Made by a program: the position numbers and the translations under genes. The notes below the pieces were generated by a model that was given only the letters and a program-made list of their open reading frames with translations, was not told where the DNA came from and ran no database searches. From Nepenthes gracilis (Eukaryota > Streptophyta > Magnoliopsida > Caryophyllales > Nepenthaceae): a DNA stretch of 64,000 bases. Below are positions 1-11,032 of this stretch, piece after piece. How positions within the stretch are numbered: position 1 is the first letter of the stretch; every line of letters starts with the position of its first letter. The stretch is from the NCBI GenBank assembly GCA_033239525.1, contig BSYO01000026.1:6820001-6884000 (forward strand), read 5' to 3'.

Positions 1-1460
1 ATGACCAAGTTGACGTATTACTTGTCCCAAGTCACTCAGACACCCATTGGCTAACCAATCGAGGACTTAAATTTCTATGACGAGACCACCTTATTACAGG
101 CCCAGTCTAGAGAATCTATAGATCAGATCCATTGGATCCCAGTGATCCAGAGAAGTATGTTCACATAGGAAGTTCTTTGCTAGAATCCCTCCGAAGCCAG
201 CTTATTAGTTTTCTCCAGCGAAATTTTGACGTTTTTGCCTAGACTACTGCTGACATGCCAAGAATACCGACTAGAGTAATGATCCATAAGTTGGGCCTAG
301 ATCTCAAGTTATAAACTTGTTCGGCGAAATGAAGGAATCATTTGGTTGAGAAATTGGTTGCTATCCGTGAGATAGAAAAAAAGTTCATTAGGGAGGTCCA
401 ATACCTAGGCTAGTTATTTAACGTGGTCCTGGTCAAAAAAAGTAATGGGAAGTAGAGAATGTGTATCAACTTCATCGACATTAACAAAGCATGTTCTAAG
501 GATAGCTTTCTGCTACTGAGGATCGACCTGCTCGTAGACTCAACATCCGATCATGAATTATTCAGCTTCATTGACGTATATTCTGGCTACAACTAAATCC
601 GGTTGAACCCAGAAGACGAGGAACACATTTTGTTCATGATTGATTAATGGACATATTGTTATAATGCATGCCCTTCGGACTAAAAAATGTTGGAGCTACC
701 TATCAGCGACTTGTCAATAAGATGTTTGAAGCTCAAATTGAATGGAATATGAAAGTGTATGTGGATAACATACTCGTCAAAACTGGAGTGACCAATAACT
801 ATATTCGTGATCTGGACGATGCGTTCAATATCCTCCGGATGCACTAGATGAAATTTAATCCAACTAAGTGTGAGTTCGGGCTAACATCAGAAAAATTCTT
901 GGACTTCATTGTCTCACAATGAGGGATTAAGGTGAACCCTAAAAAGATAAAGGTTATCGTTGACATGAACTCTCATCGGACCGTGAAAGAAGTCCAAGAG
1001 CTGACTAGGAGGTTGGAAGTGCTGTCCTGTTTCTTGGCCAAGTCAACAGAGAAGTGCTTGCCTTTTTTCAAAGCCTTGAGGGGGAAGGAGGCTGCTATCT
1101 TTTAATGGATGACCGATTGTGAAGTCGCGTTCCGAGAATTGAAGGAGTATCTCTTAAACCCATCACTTCTTACTTCCCCCCCAAGAAGGCGAAGAGTTGT
1201 ATTTATACTTGACAGTATTTGACACCGCCTTAAGCTCGGTCTTGATCCAACAACTTTCCAATGGACAACGACCTGTATATTATGTCAGCAAGGTCTTGAT
1301 GGACCCAAAGACCCGATACTCTCATGCCGAAAGGATGGCTCTTGCACTTGTCTATTCTGCTCAGAAACTTCATCCTTATTTTCAACTGCACAAAATTGTT
1401 GTTCTAACAAACCAACTGCTAAAAGGAATTATATTGAGACCGGATATGACAGGATGACTG
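1..1460 (+). pseudogene. Ty3/gypsy RT and RNase H remnant (Tat-like)
   Basis: Plus-strand conceptual translation with many stops and frameshifts reads as the pre-RT linker, reverse transcriptase and first RNase H of a plant Ty3/gypsy polyprotein. Visible pieces are a stretch like FLQRNFDVFA near 210-240, RT core around FIDVYSGYN near 570-593, the active-site box reading YVDN (Asn codon 767-769, where the family has YVDD), KCEFGL near 870, and RNase H with LSNGQRPVYYVSK and HAERMALAL at 1250-1350. Nonsense codons such as TAA at 594-596 stand where the family has Gln. The piece starts before the window's left edge. It cannot make a working enzyme. Assignment to Ty3/gypsy is firm; the Tat-like placement rests on the second RNase H that follows. 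Confidence 0.88.
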
Positions 1461-1619
1461 GTTAAATGGGCCATTGAGTTGGGTGAATTTGATGCGAAGT
1501 TTCCACTGAGGCTGACCTTAAAAGGCCAGGCCCTGGCAAACTTTATTGATGAAACAATAACCCCAACTTTGAAAACCCTTGATTTTTTTGAGACCGACGG
1601 TCAGCTAAGGGCTCCAACA

Positions 1620-2065
1620 TGAACCTTACACATGGATGGATATTCAATGTAAACAGGCAGTGGTGTTGGGGTGGTCCTGAGAACTCTTGATGGGTCTGAA
1701 ATAAAGTACTCAATGATCCTCAAATTTTTGATGACCAATAATGTCATAGAGTATGAGGCATTGGTTGCCGGACTTAGATTGGCCATAGAGTGTTCGGCCA
1801 AGAACCTGATCATCTATAACGACTCGGAACTGATCGTCAACCAAGTACAAGGAAGTTTTGAGGCTTCCAACCCTTAGCTTTCCAAGTATCTTTCCCAAGT
1901 TTGAAACTCGACAGTGGCATTCGATAGTATGGAGGTGATCCACATTCCTAGAAAAGAGAATGGGAAAGCAAACCGACTAGCAAGGGTCACAACGACCAGG
2001 GACCTTGAGCAATACGTACGAGAAATGCATGAAATCATCAGAATTTCCAACATAGACAACCCAGA
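1620..2065 (+). pseudogene. Second RNase H domain (aRNH) of the Tat-like gypsy element
   Basis: An extra RNase H lies between the usual RNase H and the integrase. It reads HMDGYSM at about 1629-1650, then after a stop TGSGVGVVLR, NNVIEYEALVAGLRLA at 1737-1784 and IIYNDSELIVNQVQGSF near 1812-1860. The Asp, Glu and Asp positions expected of RNase H are visible in MDGYS, IEYEA and YNDSE. A second, archaeal-like RNase H is known from Tat-lineage plant Ty3/gypsy elements, so this places the remnant in that lineage. Stops (for example TAG at 1876-1878) break the frame. Confidence 0.8.
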
Positions 2066-2229
2066 GTCAGAGATGATGTAGATAGCCGATACTAAAAGTT
2101 GGATGACTTCCTACAGAAGATATTTGTCTGACGACAAACTACTAGAGAACCTGGATGATCCCAACTACGTGAAAAAGATAGCAGGCTGGTATACCATCTT
2201 TGATGAAAAATTGTACTGACGTGGGTACT

Positions 2230-3345
2230 CCATCCCATACCTATGATATTTCAACCCAAAAAAAGCTAACTATGTGCTGGGAGAGGTACACCTCGACATT
2301 TACGGATACCATGTTGGGGGTAAGAACCTCCCTTTCAAACTTATGCGGTAAGGTTACTACTAGCTCACCATGAAGCATGATATCATAGACTTTGTACAAA
2401 AATGTGAGAATTGCTAGATCTATGGAAACCTCACCCATCAACCACACATAGAGCTCCAAGTGTTGCAATCGCCTTGACCATTCACACAGTTGATGCTTGA
2501 TATCATCAGACCCTCACTTGTGGCATCTGGACAAAGGAAGTTCGTGATCGTTGGGATTGACTATTTTATAAAGTAGGTCGAGGCTATCTCTCAGGCTCGG
2601 ATCACTGAACAAAATACAACAAAGTTTGTTCATCAGAGCATTGTATGCAGATTTAGTGTTCCAGAAGTTATAGTGACCAATAATGGACCTAGTTCACTAG
2701 CAAGTGGTTTACAAAATATTGTGCTAATTTGAGGATAAGGTTAGTTCATACCTCCGTTGTCAACTTGTAAACTAATGGACAAATAGAGATTACCAACCGC
2801 ACACTATTACATGGATTAAAAACAAAACTTAAAAGTGTTTGGGGCTCATAGGTGGAGAAACTGCTATCCGTATTATGGTCCTATAGGATGATGCCCAAAG
2901 AGCCAACCCGTGAGACACCCTTCAGCCTGTGTTATGGGATCGAGGCTGTCATTCCAATAGATGTTGGACTGCTCGATCTCCGGGTCGAATATTTTAATCC
3001 ACTCAATAACTCTTAGAGACTTTGAGAAAATCTTGATCTACATGAAGAGGCTCGGGACATGGTATGCTGGTGGACAGTGGCTTACCAGTAACGAATTACC
3101 CGATATTATAATAAAAAGGTAAAAGCGTGCCAATTTAAGGTGAGAGACTTAGTCCTATAAAATATTAAAGTAACTGGTAAGAATGCTGACTGGAATAAGC
3201 TCTCGCCCAACTGGGAAGGGCCTTTCATTGTAACAACCATTCTTTGAAATGGGGCGTATAAGTTATGCACCTAGAATGGAAAATTTGACCCTAGGATATG
3301 GAACGCTTCTCACTTCATGAAAATACTATCGGTAAATGTACATCT
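2230..3345 (+). pseudogene. Gypsy integrase remnant of the Tat-like element
   Basis: Downstream of the aRNH the plus strand encodes integrase-like pieces: a zinc-binding-like CENC segment near 2401-2415, the catalytic-core start GIDYFIK at about 2553-2573 followed by a TAG where the family has Trp, then VTNNGP near 2674 (family V-[ST]-D-N-G-P, so a D-to-N change is possible here too). Near 2925-2965 is CYGIEAVIPIDVG, typical of gypsy integrase C-terminal parts, and near 3200 is LSPNWEGPF. The coding trace fades around 3340. Several stops and at least one frameshift make it a pseudogene. Confidence 0.82.
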
Positions 3346-3990
3346 AGCTCAGATAAAGTTAGTATGCATTGTTTGAAATGCTTATAAAATATGTTACATT
3401 TTATTAATTGATTGATTATTTATTTGCTCTTTGTTTATGTGAATGTGCGTTTGTCATTTTATAAAATTGTAGGGCCTAGGTTGCTCCTAAGTTAGGTGCA
3501 GTTTCTTCACTTGTTTCTTGAACCATCACTTGGTGGTCAATAAAACTCGATCATATTACTGGGTGGCCCTAACGAGGTCGGATTACGAAACTTGGTCATA
3601 GTACCAAGTGGCTCTCATGAGGCTGAAGGTTAAAAACTTATGGGGTTTTCGTAAAGCATAAATGCGAGGACCTTCAGTTAAAAGAGTTAGCATTGTCAGC
3701 CAACCATGGCCTAAAAATGTAAGTCAGATACACCAAAGCTGCCATGCCCTCAGACATTTCCGAGCGCCAATAGCCATGTGTGGACGACGGCTTAAGTTAC
3801 TTCCGGAGGCTGGCATTGAGGGCTATGATATTCGGCCAGCATATAAACCCACATGTATATATATATATATGTGCATAGATAATAACAAGAGTGAGAGAAA
3901 AAGATAGACACAATTATCAAAATATAATTTTATTCCTTTACAAAAACATAATACAAGTACAAAGTACAAAAATTTATTTCGATGGAGTGT
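3346..3990 (+). repeat. 3' non-coding part of the Tat-like element
   Basis: No coding frame is visible. A T-rich stretch follows the integrase, then loosely repeated phrases built on TTGGTGGTC, GGGTGGCC and AGTGGCTC at roughly 50 bp spacing (3525-3640). This resembles the internally repetitive 3' regions seen in Tat elements. A short TA-alternating run lies at 3857-3872. Confidence 0.45.
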
Positions 3991-4141
3991 TATTACAAGG
4001 CTAAGATGTCTCCGGTAGAGGCTCCCAAGACTCCACATTGTCTCTAGGATAGTATAGCACATCTGATCTATTACGAATAATGGCGTTCCTTGGATGAAAT
4101 ATGGAAATGGGAATGCTTGGAGCAACCATCTGAATAAAGTG

Positions 4142-4733
4142 TCAGCTAAGTCTGATATTGTCCCAATATTTGTGCTCCATCACCTGCCTTATATCATTCG
4201 GACTAATAGAGGTCCAAAGCTTATTCTCTAGTCTGAAGTTTTGATCATAAAGAAGAGCATACTTCTGCTTCGCCTCAGACAACTCGTGTTCAAAACAAGA
4301 AACACGCTCTCCCATGGCCATGAACTTCTCCTTTTCAATATAGCTTTGGGACAGGTGGTCGGCAGTGGATATAAGATGATGTGCCAGTTCTTGAAATTGT
4401 AAAAGGAGAACAAGTTAGAAACCACAAAGCAAGTAACAAAGGAACTCAGAAGAAGTTCGACCAATATCACAGAGAAGGATGAGCTCCCTGAGGGAACATC
4501 ACTGGTAGGAACCTCCAATATTTCTTAGACTTTTGGCTCCAAGGGATCTGCAATGGCCACCTCAGCCACCTTACCAGCTCCTTCGGCCACAACTTCATCT
4601 CGAACCTCTGACGTTTGGGCTCAAAACCAGATGCTCTGACTGCTCCCTCAGATACTGCTTCCCCCTCGACCCCAAACACAGGGGCTTCTAAGCATGACAT
4701 GTATGCTATTTTGGTACCCTCTATTTTGTGCAT
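4142..4733 (-). pseudogene. Antisense ORF downstream of the Tat integrase, coiled-coil-like
   Basis: On the minus strand, opposite to pol, 4733-4467 is open for 88 codons from an ATG (starts MHKIEGTKIAYMSCLE), and a second open stretch runs from about 4405 to a TGA at 4142-4144. The second stretch has heptad-like spacing of Leu, Phe and Met among Glu and Lys (pieces ERVSCFEHELSEAKQK and NFRLENKL), as in a coiled coil. Just upstream of it is a pyrimidine-rich tract ending in AG, so the two stretches could be exons; this is inference. Some plant Tat elements (such as maize Grande) carry an extra antisense gene between integrase and 3' LTR, and the position here fits. No function can be assigned. 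Confidence 0.45.
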
Positions 4734-5900
4734 CGTTTTCAGTAGAGAGAGGAATCATGAGTCGAAGCCAAAACGGCTACTGTCTGTTTGTTGCTGTTAT
4801 CTAAGGAAATCGGTGGAATAGAAGCAAGTTAATCCTTCCATTCTTTTTGTGGATATTGATTTTGGGGTTGCATATATCAATTTTGAGAGAAATCGGGTGA
4901 ATCAAGAGAAAATAGGAGAGAGAGACGGTGCGCGGCAAAGGGTTGAGTGGAGGAGTGAGAAACGATGGCGACATGCGGCGAGAGTGGTGTTGTGTGGTTG
5001 GGTCGTCGATGGCAGTGCCACACGGAGGAGGCCGTGCGCTGGTGGTCGGCAACTGCGAGAGGCGAGGGCCGTGTAGAGAGTGAAAATGGCGTAGAGGAGA
5101 GAGGCGGCAAAGCAGCGGCATCGGTGCTGGTGAGGTGATATCGAGAGAGGCGTCGGTGTAGTGGCGGTGCACGAGTGGTTGGCGGTGATCGGAGGCGGTG
5201 TGCGTGAGGCCGAGCGGCGCTGGAGGTAGTGGAGTAGGAGAGAAAAAGCAATCTGGTATAGAGAGAAAGGCATGCTAGAGAGAGATGCAAATGAGTAGGA
5301 GATATAGGAGTTCTTGGCCAGCGAGCTAGATCGAAGATTCGAAATAATTTAGGTTTGTTGGTTCTGATGTTTAGATATATTTGGATAGGTTTAGGTCATT
5401 TTGCTTATTGTAGATTAGTTAGTTTGGTTTTCGGATATGATTTTTGATATATTATGGATTTTTAGGCGATATTATTAACCTGTGTGGTATTTTGTGATGT
5501 TCGGAATTGCTGTTGTTATGTTTGATCATGGATAGGATTATTATTTTGTACTGGATTAATTTATTGAAGTGAAATAGGATATTTCACATTGTGCAGGTTC
5601 AACGAAGTTTCTTAAGGATGTGTTTTTACTTCCGCGATATTGTTGGATATATATGTACATATTGGATTGATAATTTTATAGGCATCTTTCCTTACTAAAA
5701 GTCCGACGTCGTATTGTTGGATCGGTGTCGGAGCCACCGATATTGTGGCATGATTTTGGATCCTGTGTGCATTTGTTATTGAAATATATATGTTGTACAT
5801 GGGTATTGTATAAGTTCGTATTAGTTTGATAACCGTTTTACAGTCAAAACCTTACCGATTTCCGATTAGGATTTTTGGGGTCGTCTCAATCAAATAAATT
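4700..5900 (+). repeat. LTR-like non-coding block related to the LTR at 22107-24609
   Basis: Positions 4719-4900 match the reverse complement of 23990-24140 over phrases such as CCCTCTATTTTGTGC, AATCATGAGTCGAAGC and TTTTGGGGTTGCATAT, so this is a plus-oriented relative of that LTR. A GC-rich segment (4920-5290) follows, then a T/G-rich tail. The phrase around 5700-5770 (TTGGATCGGTGTCGGAG, GGATCCTGTGTG) resembles 13895-13970. Arg/Ala-rich ORFs on both strands of the GC-rich segment look like composition artefacts. Boundaries are not resolved. Confidence 0.5.
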
Positions 5901-7404
5901 CCAAAGGTTGGGATGATAGTTAGCCACCGAGATTAATCCAATGAGCAATCAAATTAAAACCCGATTGCGGAGAAAGGACCCAAGCGAAAATGTGACTAAA
6001 ATTCAGCCATGAGGGTAGCCAAAATTTAGCGAAGAGGGAATCATAAAATCTGATTTTTCTAGCCACAACTCTCCATGGCATCGGCATGTGCAACCCGGCA
6101 GCAGCTACAACATTTAATTGAGGACTTCTTCAACCAAGCATCACATGGGTAGCAAGGCACCAACATTTAGCAAAATGTGGGGAATTAAGAAGCAGCTTAT
6201 AGCTGCTTTAACAAAACTTCAGCTAGTAGCTGAAGCAAACCCCATGGCAGCAGCCACAACCACCAAAACTTGAGACTTTTCCCAACCAAGATACAACCGA
6301 TTTAGCAAGTCACCAACACCTAGCAAATTTGGGGGAAAGAAGGAAGTAGCTTATGGCGGCATACATCAGCAATTCGGGCGGCAGTAGCCATGCATATTAA
6401 GGAAGGAAACCGGGCAGCATTAAATCAGCAAGAGAAGGGGCAGCATAATAATTCAGTTGAGCATATTCAGGGCACGGGCAGCTGTATATATTAAAAGATA
6501 AGTTCGCAACCAGCTTGGCATCCTCCTCAACAACACGATGACTCACCCACTTAGCCAAATAAGTAAAAGGAAAATAGAAGGAAGCGGCTGGGAGCTGTTG
6601 AAATGGAGCCGGCTGCAAGCTGCTGAGGAGGCAATAGCAGCAGCCAATTTTGACGCCGCACAGTTGAAATTCAAGGGAGAAAAAGCGTGACACAGGCAGC
6701 ACAACATCAGCTATTTTCAATCAATTAATAAGCAACACAAGGAAGCACAATTAGAGGCCAAAATAGGTGATGATTCAGCAGATATTATGCCACACAGCTG
6801 GTAATGCAGAAGGGGAAATTTTGAGGTGTTAATTGGGCTAATGACTCAGCACCTCAATTCCAATTAATATAAGGGACGTGTGAGGAAGAGAGGAGAGAAA
6901 TAAGGAAAGAAAATTTTGAGTAAAGGGAGAGAAAACAAAAGAGAAATAGAAAAAGATCAAGAGGAGGTGAGGAAGCAGAACCAAAAATCAGTAGGAGTAA
7001 GGAATATAGCTAAATATTTTGACAAGTATTCTTGATTCCTTTCTTTATTTGGTGTTGATAATTAATCATTCTTTCAAGTATTATCATTCTAATGCTTTCC
7101 TTGTGTTATATGTGATGCGAGCATAAGTCAGGGGAGAGCCCATCCGGAAAGATCGGTTTAGTAGGAGGGAGAGCCCCCTAACTTATAAGATAGAGGTTTT
7201 TACCTCAAGCTTTCTAATGTGGGATTCGCATAATTTCTCTCTCCTTTAACAGTTGCAGATCTCGGTGGCTGCATTTTGCGACACTTCACTCGGCGGCTTT
7301 CACTTTGCCTTGGTACACCGGCAACATGTCAACCCCTTCGCAGGTAGCCCTTTTTGGTCAGACCCCTCCGCAGGTAGCCCTTTCCGGGTCGGGACTGGTC
7401 TCAA
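5901..7404. repeat. Non-coding, LTR/leader-like sequence
   Basis: No convincing gene. The segment holds short recurring CAGCAGC and GCTGC phrases (6090-6680), a possible TATA-like AATATAAGGG near 6866, a purine-rich run (6880-6980), and from about 7130 a GC-richer part with two near-identical phrases GCAGGTAGCCC at 7341-7351 and 7371-7381. It resembles an LTR promoter and leader, but no pair of direct repeats was found to prove it. Confidence 0.3.
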
Positions 7405-7935
7405 TGTGAGAGGGGAGCTCTGGTAGAGGAAAACTGAGGAAAACCGAGAGAGTGTGCTATAGTAAGACCTCGGTCTGCTACAATAAGCCCACGGTGATGC
7501 TGCAACAGTTCGACCGAGGTGTAATATGCCGGGTGGTGAAGAGAAAAACAGTGCAGAGATGAGAGAAATCGGGAGTGGCAGGGAAGAGAGGAGTTCCGAC
7601 GAGGGAGAAGAGAGAGAGATTGAGAGGAGAGAAAGTGAGGTAGGAGAGAGATCGCGTCTGGGAGAGGGGCAAGGGAGAGGGAGATAAGCAGAGAGAAGTC
7701 AGAGAGTACAGGAGGGAAAGAGAAGACGTGAGAGTACAGGCAAATCATCCTCCTTTACTAATCAGCCAAACATGGCTTTATAGAGGAAGGGAAACTATCC
7801 ACGCGAGGGGAGTAGGGTAGGGATCCTAACAGAAGGAAATTAAAAATAGAATTGTGAAATAAAAAACAGAATAAAAATAAAAAAAACACAGGGGAGGGGA
7901 AAATGAGAAAATGAAAAAACTATTGGCTCGTAATA
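7405..7935 (-). repeat. 3' LTR of the gene-capturing element
   Basis: This is the left copy of the direct repeat. Its interior end reads CTCGTAATA where the right copy has CTCGTAACA, a C-to-T change in the terminal dinucleotide. The repeat contains the minus-strand TATA box and is followed inward by GGATAATATT on the minus strand. Confidence 0.75.
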
Positions 7936-8029
7936 TTATCCGCTCCATCAAAAGAACATTGTCCTCAAAGTTGAATAAGAAGAAATCGTGGTGACTTGTT
8001 GCAGTGGCCCCCCAGGTAGCTTTAGCAAA

Positions 8030-8800
8030 CCAACAAGTCCTTAGGTGGGGCAAACTGTTTGAGAAGAAGTGCAGGGCGATGACTTCGGCTTCTGGAATTT
8101 GCCATGGATACCAACTCATTTCCCTCATGTCACCTGGGTAAAGCTAGACAGCCTGGCCAATGAATGACTAATCAGTTGTATCTTCCCATTCTGTTAGGAG
8201 TGCTTGTTCTCTTTGTGGCATGAGCACGTGTTTTCTCTTATTTATATTCCCTTCATTGCTCCAATAGAGAGTAAGGGCTCTTAGTGCACCATGTCGAGTG
8301 GCATACATCTCCAAGTAACTACTATATTGATCTCCAAGCCAAGCAATTTCCACCAGAGAGCAAAGTTGTTGACCTAAAGGCTTAATGAGAATGGCAAAAA
8401 CTGTGACATTAGTAGGAGTAGGAAAGGGCTTCTGTCCCAAAGTAGGGTACCAGAAGGAAGCCACAACTTCAATGTTTTTCAATAACTTCCTTTCATAAGA
8501 AAGGCTGAAAATAGTTAGGAATGTAACTCGAGAAACCACGAGGGCCTAGCAATTTGGCATGCTTTTAAAAGATAGTTGGTCCACCACCGAGAGGGACCAC
8601 ATATCATCTAGAACCATGAGGGTCTTCTCACTGATGTTCCATTCCCATTGCAATTTTCGTTGCGGAATTCCAATATTTGCACCCCTATAAATGGCCCCTG
8701 ATAAACAATCCCATATGCTTGATCTCCGAGTTGCTACATTTGGAGATTGTGATATTATCAGGAACAAAATCCTATTGGCAAGGCAGCTGTGGAGTAGCGC
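8030..8800 (-). pseudogene. Captured NB-ARC/LRR fragment of an ADR1-like (RPW8-type) NLR
   Basis: On the minus strand the stretch reads NRILFLIISQSPNV near 8770, then WNISEKTLMVLDDMWSLSV near 8640-8585 (kinase-2 motif, family LVVLDDVWSLSV), then after a TAG ALVVSRV near 8540 (RNBS-B, family TLVVSRFKF), SYERKLL, and after further breaks EMSWYPWQIPEAEVIALHF near 8115-8070 (family form W-[FY]-P-x-x-F-P-K-A-E-V-L, start of the LRR). This combination is characteristic of ADR1-type helper immune receptors. The P-loop is not visible. Stops at several points make it a pseudogene fragment. It follows the catalase piece in the same orientation inside one element. Confidence 0.8.
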
Positions 8801-8959
8801 CTTCCAAAAGTGAAGCAGCTGACGGATAAACAGGAGTGGCCGAGTGTACATTTGACAGTTTTCCCCTGGTACACAAGTTACCGAAGGGAGCATTTCATTG
8901 ACAGTTCCTTGAGTGGCCTCCAAATCCAAGGGACTGTTCAATTGTTCTGCTACACACAT

Positions 8960-9420
8960 AATGATCTAATTAAATTGCCAACAGCAAATATGATGGTATC
9001 TTTTCCATGATCTTGCAGTAGGATTTCAGAATTGTCTACGTCCAACTGGGGGTGCAAAGTGGGAGAATGCACTTTCTTTATAGGCTAGAAGGCAGTGCTT
9101 TTTTTCAGCTGCAGCCTTAGCATTAAAGGACAGCTTTGCTAAGTTGGTAAGCTCTGGATAGTGATGCTGATCGTCAGGCTTTACAGACGAAAAACCGTTA
9201 AATACCTTCAGCAACATAAAATAATTAGACAGTTTTCCAAGAGACTTAAGGAGTGAATGCAATTTTCCCTTCATCACATCCATCTCCACAGTGTAAATCC
9301 CTCGTTGGAAGGATCCCTTGCACCAGACGTTGGTTCCCATCTCTTCCAGCAAAACAATTATAACTGAGTCACTAGGCACAACACTTCCTTCCAGACCAAC
9401 AGTTGTAATATATTGGCATA
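8960..9420 (-). other. Unassigned open stretch between the catalase and NLR fragments
   Basis: This is the continuation of the 156-codon minus-strand ORF 9496-9026 after the catalase match ends. It includes [20 protein letters not shown] and a Lys/Ala-rich part, and is not recognised. It could be part of the original NLR coding region upstream of its NB-ARC, catalase intron sequence, or a third captured fragment. Confidence 0.35.
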
Positions 9421-9930
9421 TCCAATAACTTCGGTTATCCTCCATGTACTTGTAGTCTTGTGGACATCCCACATTATCAAAGAGAAGCTTAAACATGTGG
9501 AAGCTGTCAGGATGGGGAGAAGGGAAATCAACGATCCTCCAATTGTCTTGGATGTGGTTCTAGGATTTAGGCATAAAAGAATAGACCGTATCTAGGAACC
9601 TTATACTCTTACGAATGAAAAACATAGGAAAATTGTTTTCCACCAATTGGCAGGTCCCTTCATTGGTGGAGAGCTGCATAGCAATTCCACGAGGGTCCTG
9701 AAGGATCTCAGGACGTCCTCGCTCATGGAGGACAGTGGAGAATCGGTCTGGCACAGGTTCTGAGAAACCAGGAGCTCGTAGGAAATTGAAGCATGTGAGG
9801 TAAGAAATATCATGCATAGCCCCAAGAAAACACGTAGCTCTGGCTCTTCTAGCACGTTCACTCGTTTAGGAATCTTCTTCCTGCCAAAATTTGCTAGATC
9901 CTCCACCAATGGATAATCCTCCATGTGAAC
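9420..9930 (-). pseudogene. Captured catalase fragment
   Basis: On the minus strand, in two overlapping frames, this stretch matches about 165 consecutive residues of the plant catalase N-terminal half. In order: MEDYPLVEDLANFGRKKIPK (9924 leftwards; family [20 protein letters not shown]), then after a frame change HDISYLTC, FLRAPG, RFSTVLHERG and DPRG (9815-9690), NNFPMFFIR (about 9645), after another frame change [11 protein letters not shown] (about 9555) and [16 protein letters not shown] (about 9485-9440). Catalase removes hydrogen peroxide in peroxisomes; this fragment lacks the haem-distal half and C-terminus and cannot be active. Homology fades after NRSYW near 9425. The frame changes show decay after capture. 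Confidence 0.85.
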
Positions 9931-10540
9931 GGAATCTTTCATAGGAGTGGAGGGGAACTTACCAACGCAGGTCATAACCTTGTCCTGTTCGATCATATCA
10001 CTAAACATGGCAATCCTGGAATGCAAAACAATCCTTGCACCCACGGTGAAGTGGCAGGGGACATTGTGATCACTCGCTCCAAACCTTCGGTCGCTAGGAT
10101 CCTTAAGCGTGCCTTGCAACGGGTAGAACTTCAATACCTTAGGCTGAGAATTATTCAGTTCTTGCAATGATAGAGCAAAAACATAAGTAAGAGTTTTTCC
10201 TAGGCCATCGTCTGAAAATACTCGATTGTTGGACATTTTCCAAAAATTTACATCTCCACAGATCCACAAATCCATAGTAGCAAGAGTTGTCGCTGACTCC
10301 ACACCAGTGATTGAAGTTGTGAACTGGGAGGGAGTTAGAATAACAGGGGAGACTCTCGACTTTTTTGAGAATTCGTTTCTGCAAACGGATCCATTACGAG
10401 TGCCGTAACATGAAAGACGGCCTCTGTAATTGGGATGAGATGCTGGGCAGAGCCGTGAAATGTTCCATGAGATGTTTTGCAGTGGAAACACAACTCACAC
10501 ACACAGTATATGGCCATTTTGGCAGGATTCAAGGTCCCAA
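9930..10540 (-). other. Unassigned stretch between the gag-like ORF and the catalase fragment
   Basis: The minus-strand frame stays open from 10491 through this stretch into the catalase match. It includes DDGLGKTLTYVFALSLQEL and FTVGARIVLHSRIAMFSD. The TVGAR piece is reminiscent of the catalase TVGARGP segment that precedes LLEDY, but the sequence between them differs, so an intron or another captured fragment may lie here. No firm call is possible. Confidence 0.3.
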
Positions 10541-10993
10541 TCAGCAAATCGGCCAGACTGTGTGGTAAAGGAAGATTTTGCAAAGGTGTGGTGGGAGGTT
10601 GCTCATCGATTTGGGAATCATGTGACGCGTGTGGAGATGGTTTCTCCATTTGAGCCAAGGAAAGAAAAATTTCAGTAAAGGAGGTTTGAATTGATTCAGT
10701 GGTGGAAGTGTTAGAGGTGTTACCTCCTGCATGTGGCGATTTTGTTGGATATGCTCGATGCGGTTGTTGCTCGATTCGGTTGAGCGATTGGCTGAGTTCA
10801 GTGATGGATTATTGCTTTGAACTGTAGTGGAAACTGCGGTAGACATGGTAGCGCCAAATCTGTCGGTAGCCTGTCGGAGGTCCTTCATCACATTGGCAAG
10901 CTCGGCGATGGCCGCTTCGAGTGCGTCGAGCGCTCGTTCTTTGCTCTCCTCTGCTTGTCTCTCAACGAGAGCACCATTTGATACGAACTCCAT
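10541..10993 (-). CDS. Gag-like N-terminal ORF of the gene-capturing element
   Basis: A 150-codon ORF begins 40 bp inside the 5' LTR. Residues 10-45 are rich in Ala, Glu, Leu and Arg (ERALDALEAAIAELANVM), predicting a helix or coiled coil, followed by a Ser/Asn/Thr-rich linker (55-80). The position immediately after the 5' LTR suggests a gag-type protein, but no Retrotrans_gag core or zinc knuckle can be seen. The end of the ORF is probably shifted out of its original frame, because the overlapping frame at 10658-10335 stays open and includes a similar Met-Glu-Lys-Pro segment. Confidence 0.4.
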   Translation of the reverse strand: MEFVSNGALVERQAEESKERALDALEAAIAELANVMKDLRQATDRFGATMSTAVSTTVQSNNPSLNSANRSTESSNNRIEHIQQNRHMQEVTPLTLPPLNQFKPPLLKFFFPWLKWRNHLHTRHMIPKSMSNLPPHLCKIFLYHTVWPIC

Positions 10994-11032
10994 GGTCGTA
11001 TCATGGTAATTGCAGGTGTGATGAGAAAGGGC

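Noticed and set aside
4801..5290. Three overlapping minus-strand ORFs of 123-137 codons, rich in Arg, Pro and Ser
   Set aside because: GC-rich, low-complexity part of an LTR-like block. ORFs overlap in all frames and no domain is recognisable.
8030..9930. Functional catalase or NLR genes on the minus strand
   Set aside because: Both are internal fragments with frameshifts and stops, lacking starts, ends and key regions (P-loop, C-terminal halves), and lie inside an LTR element.
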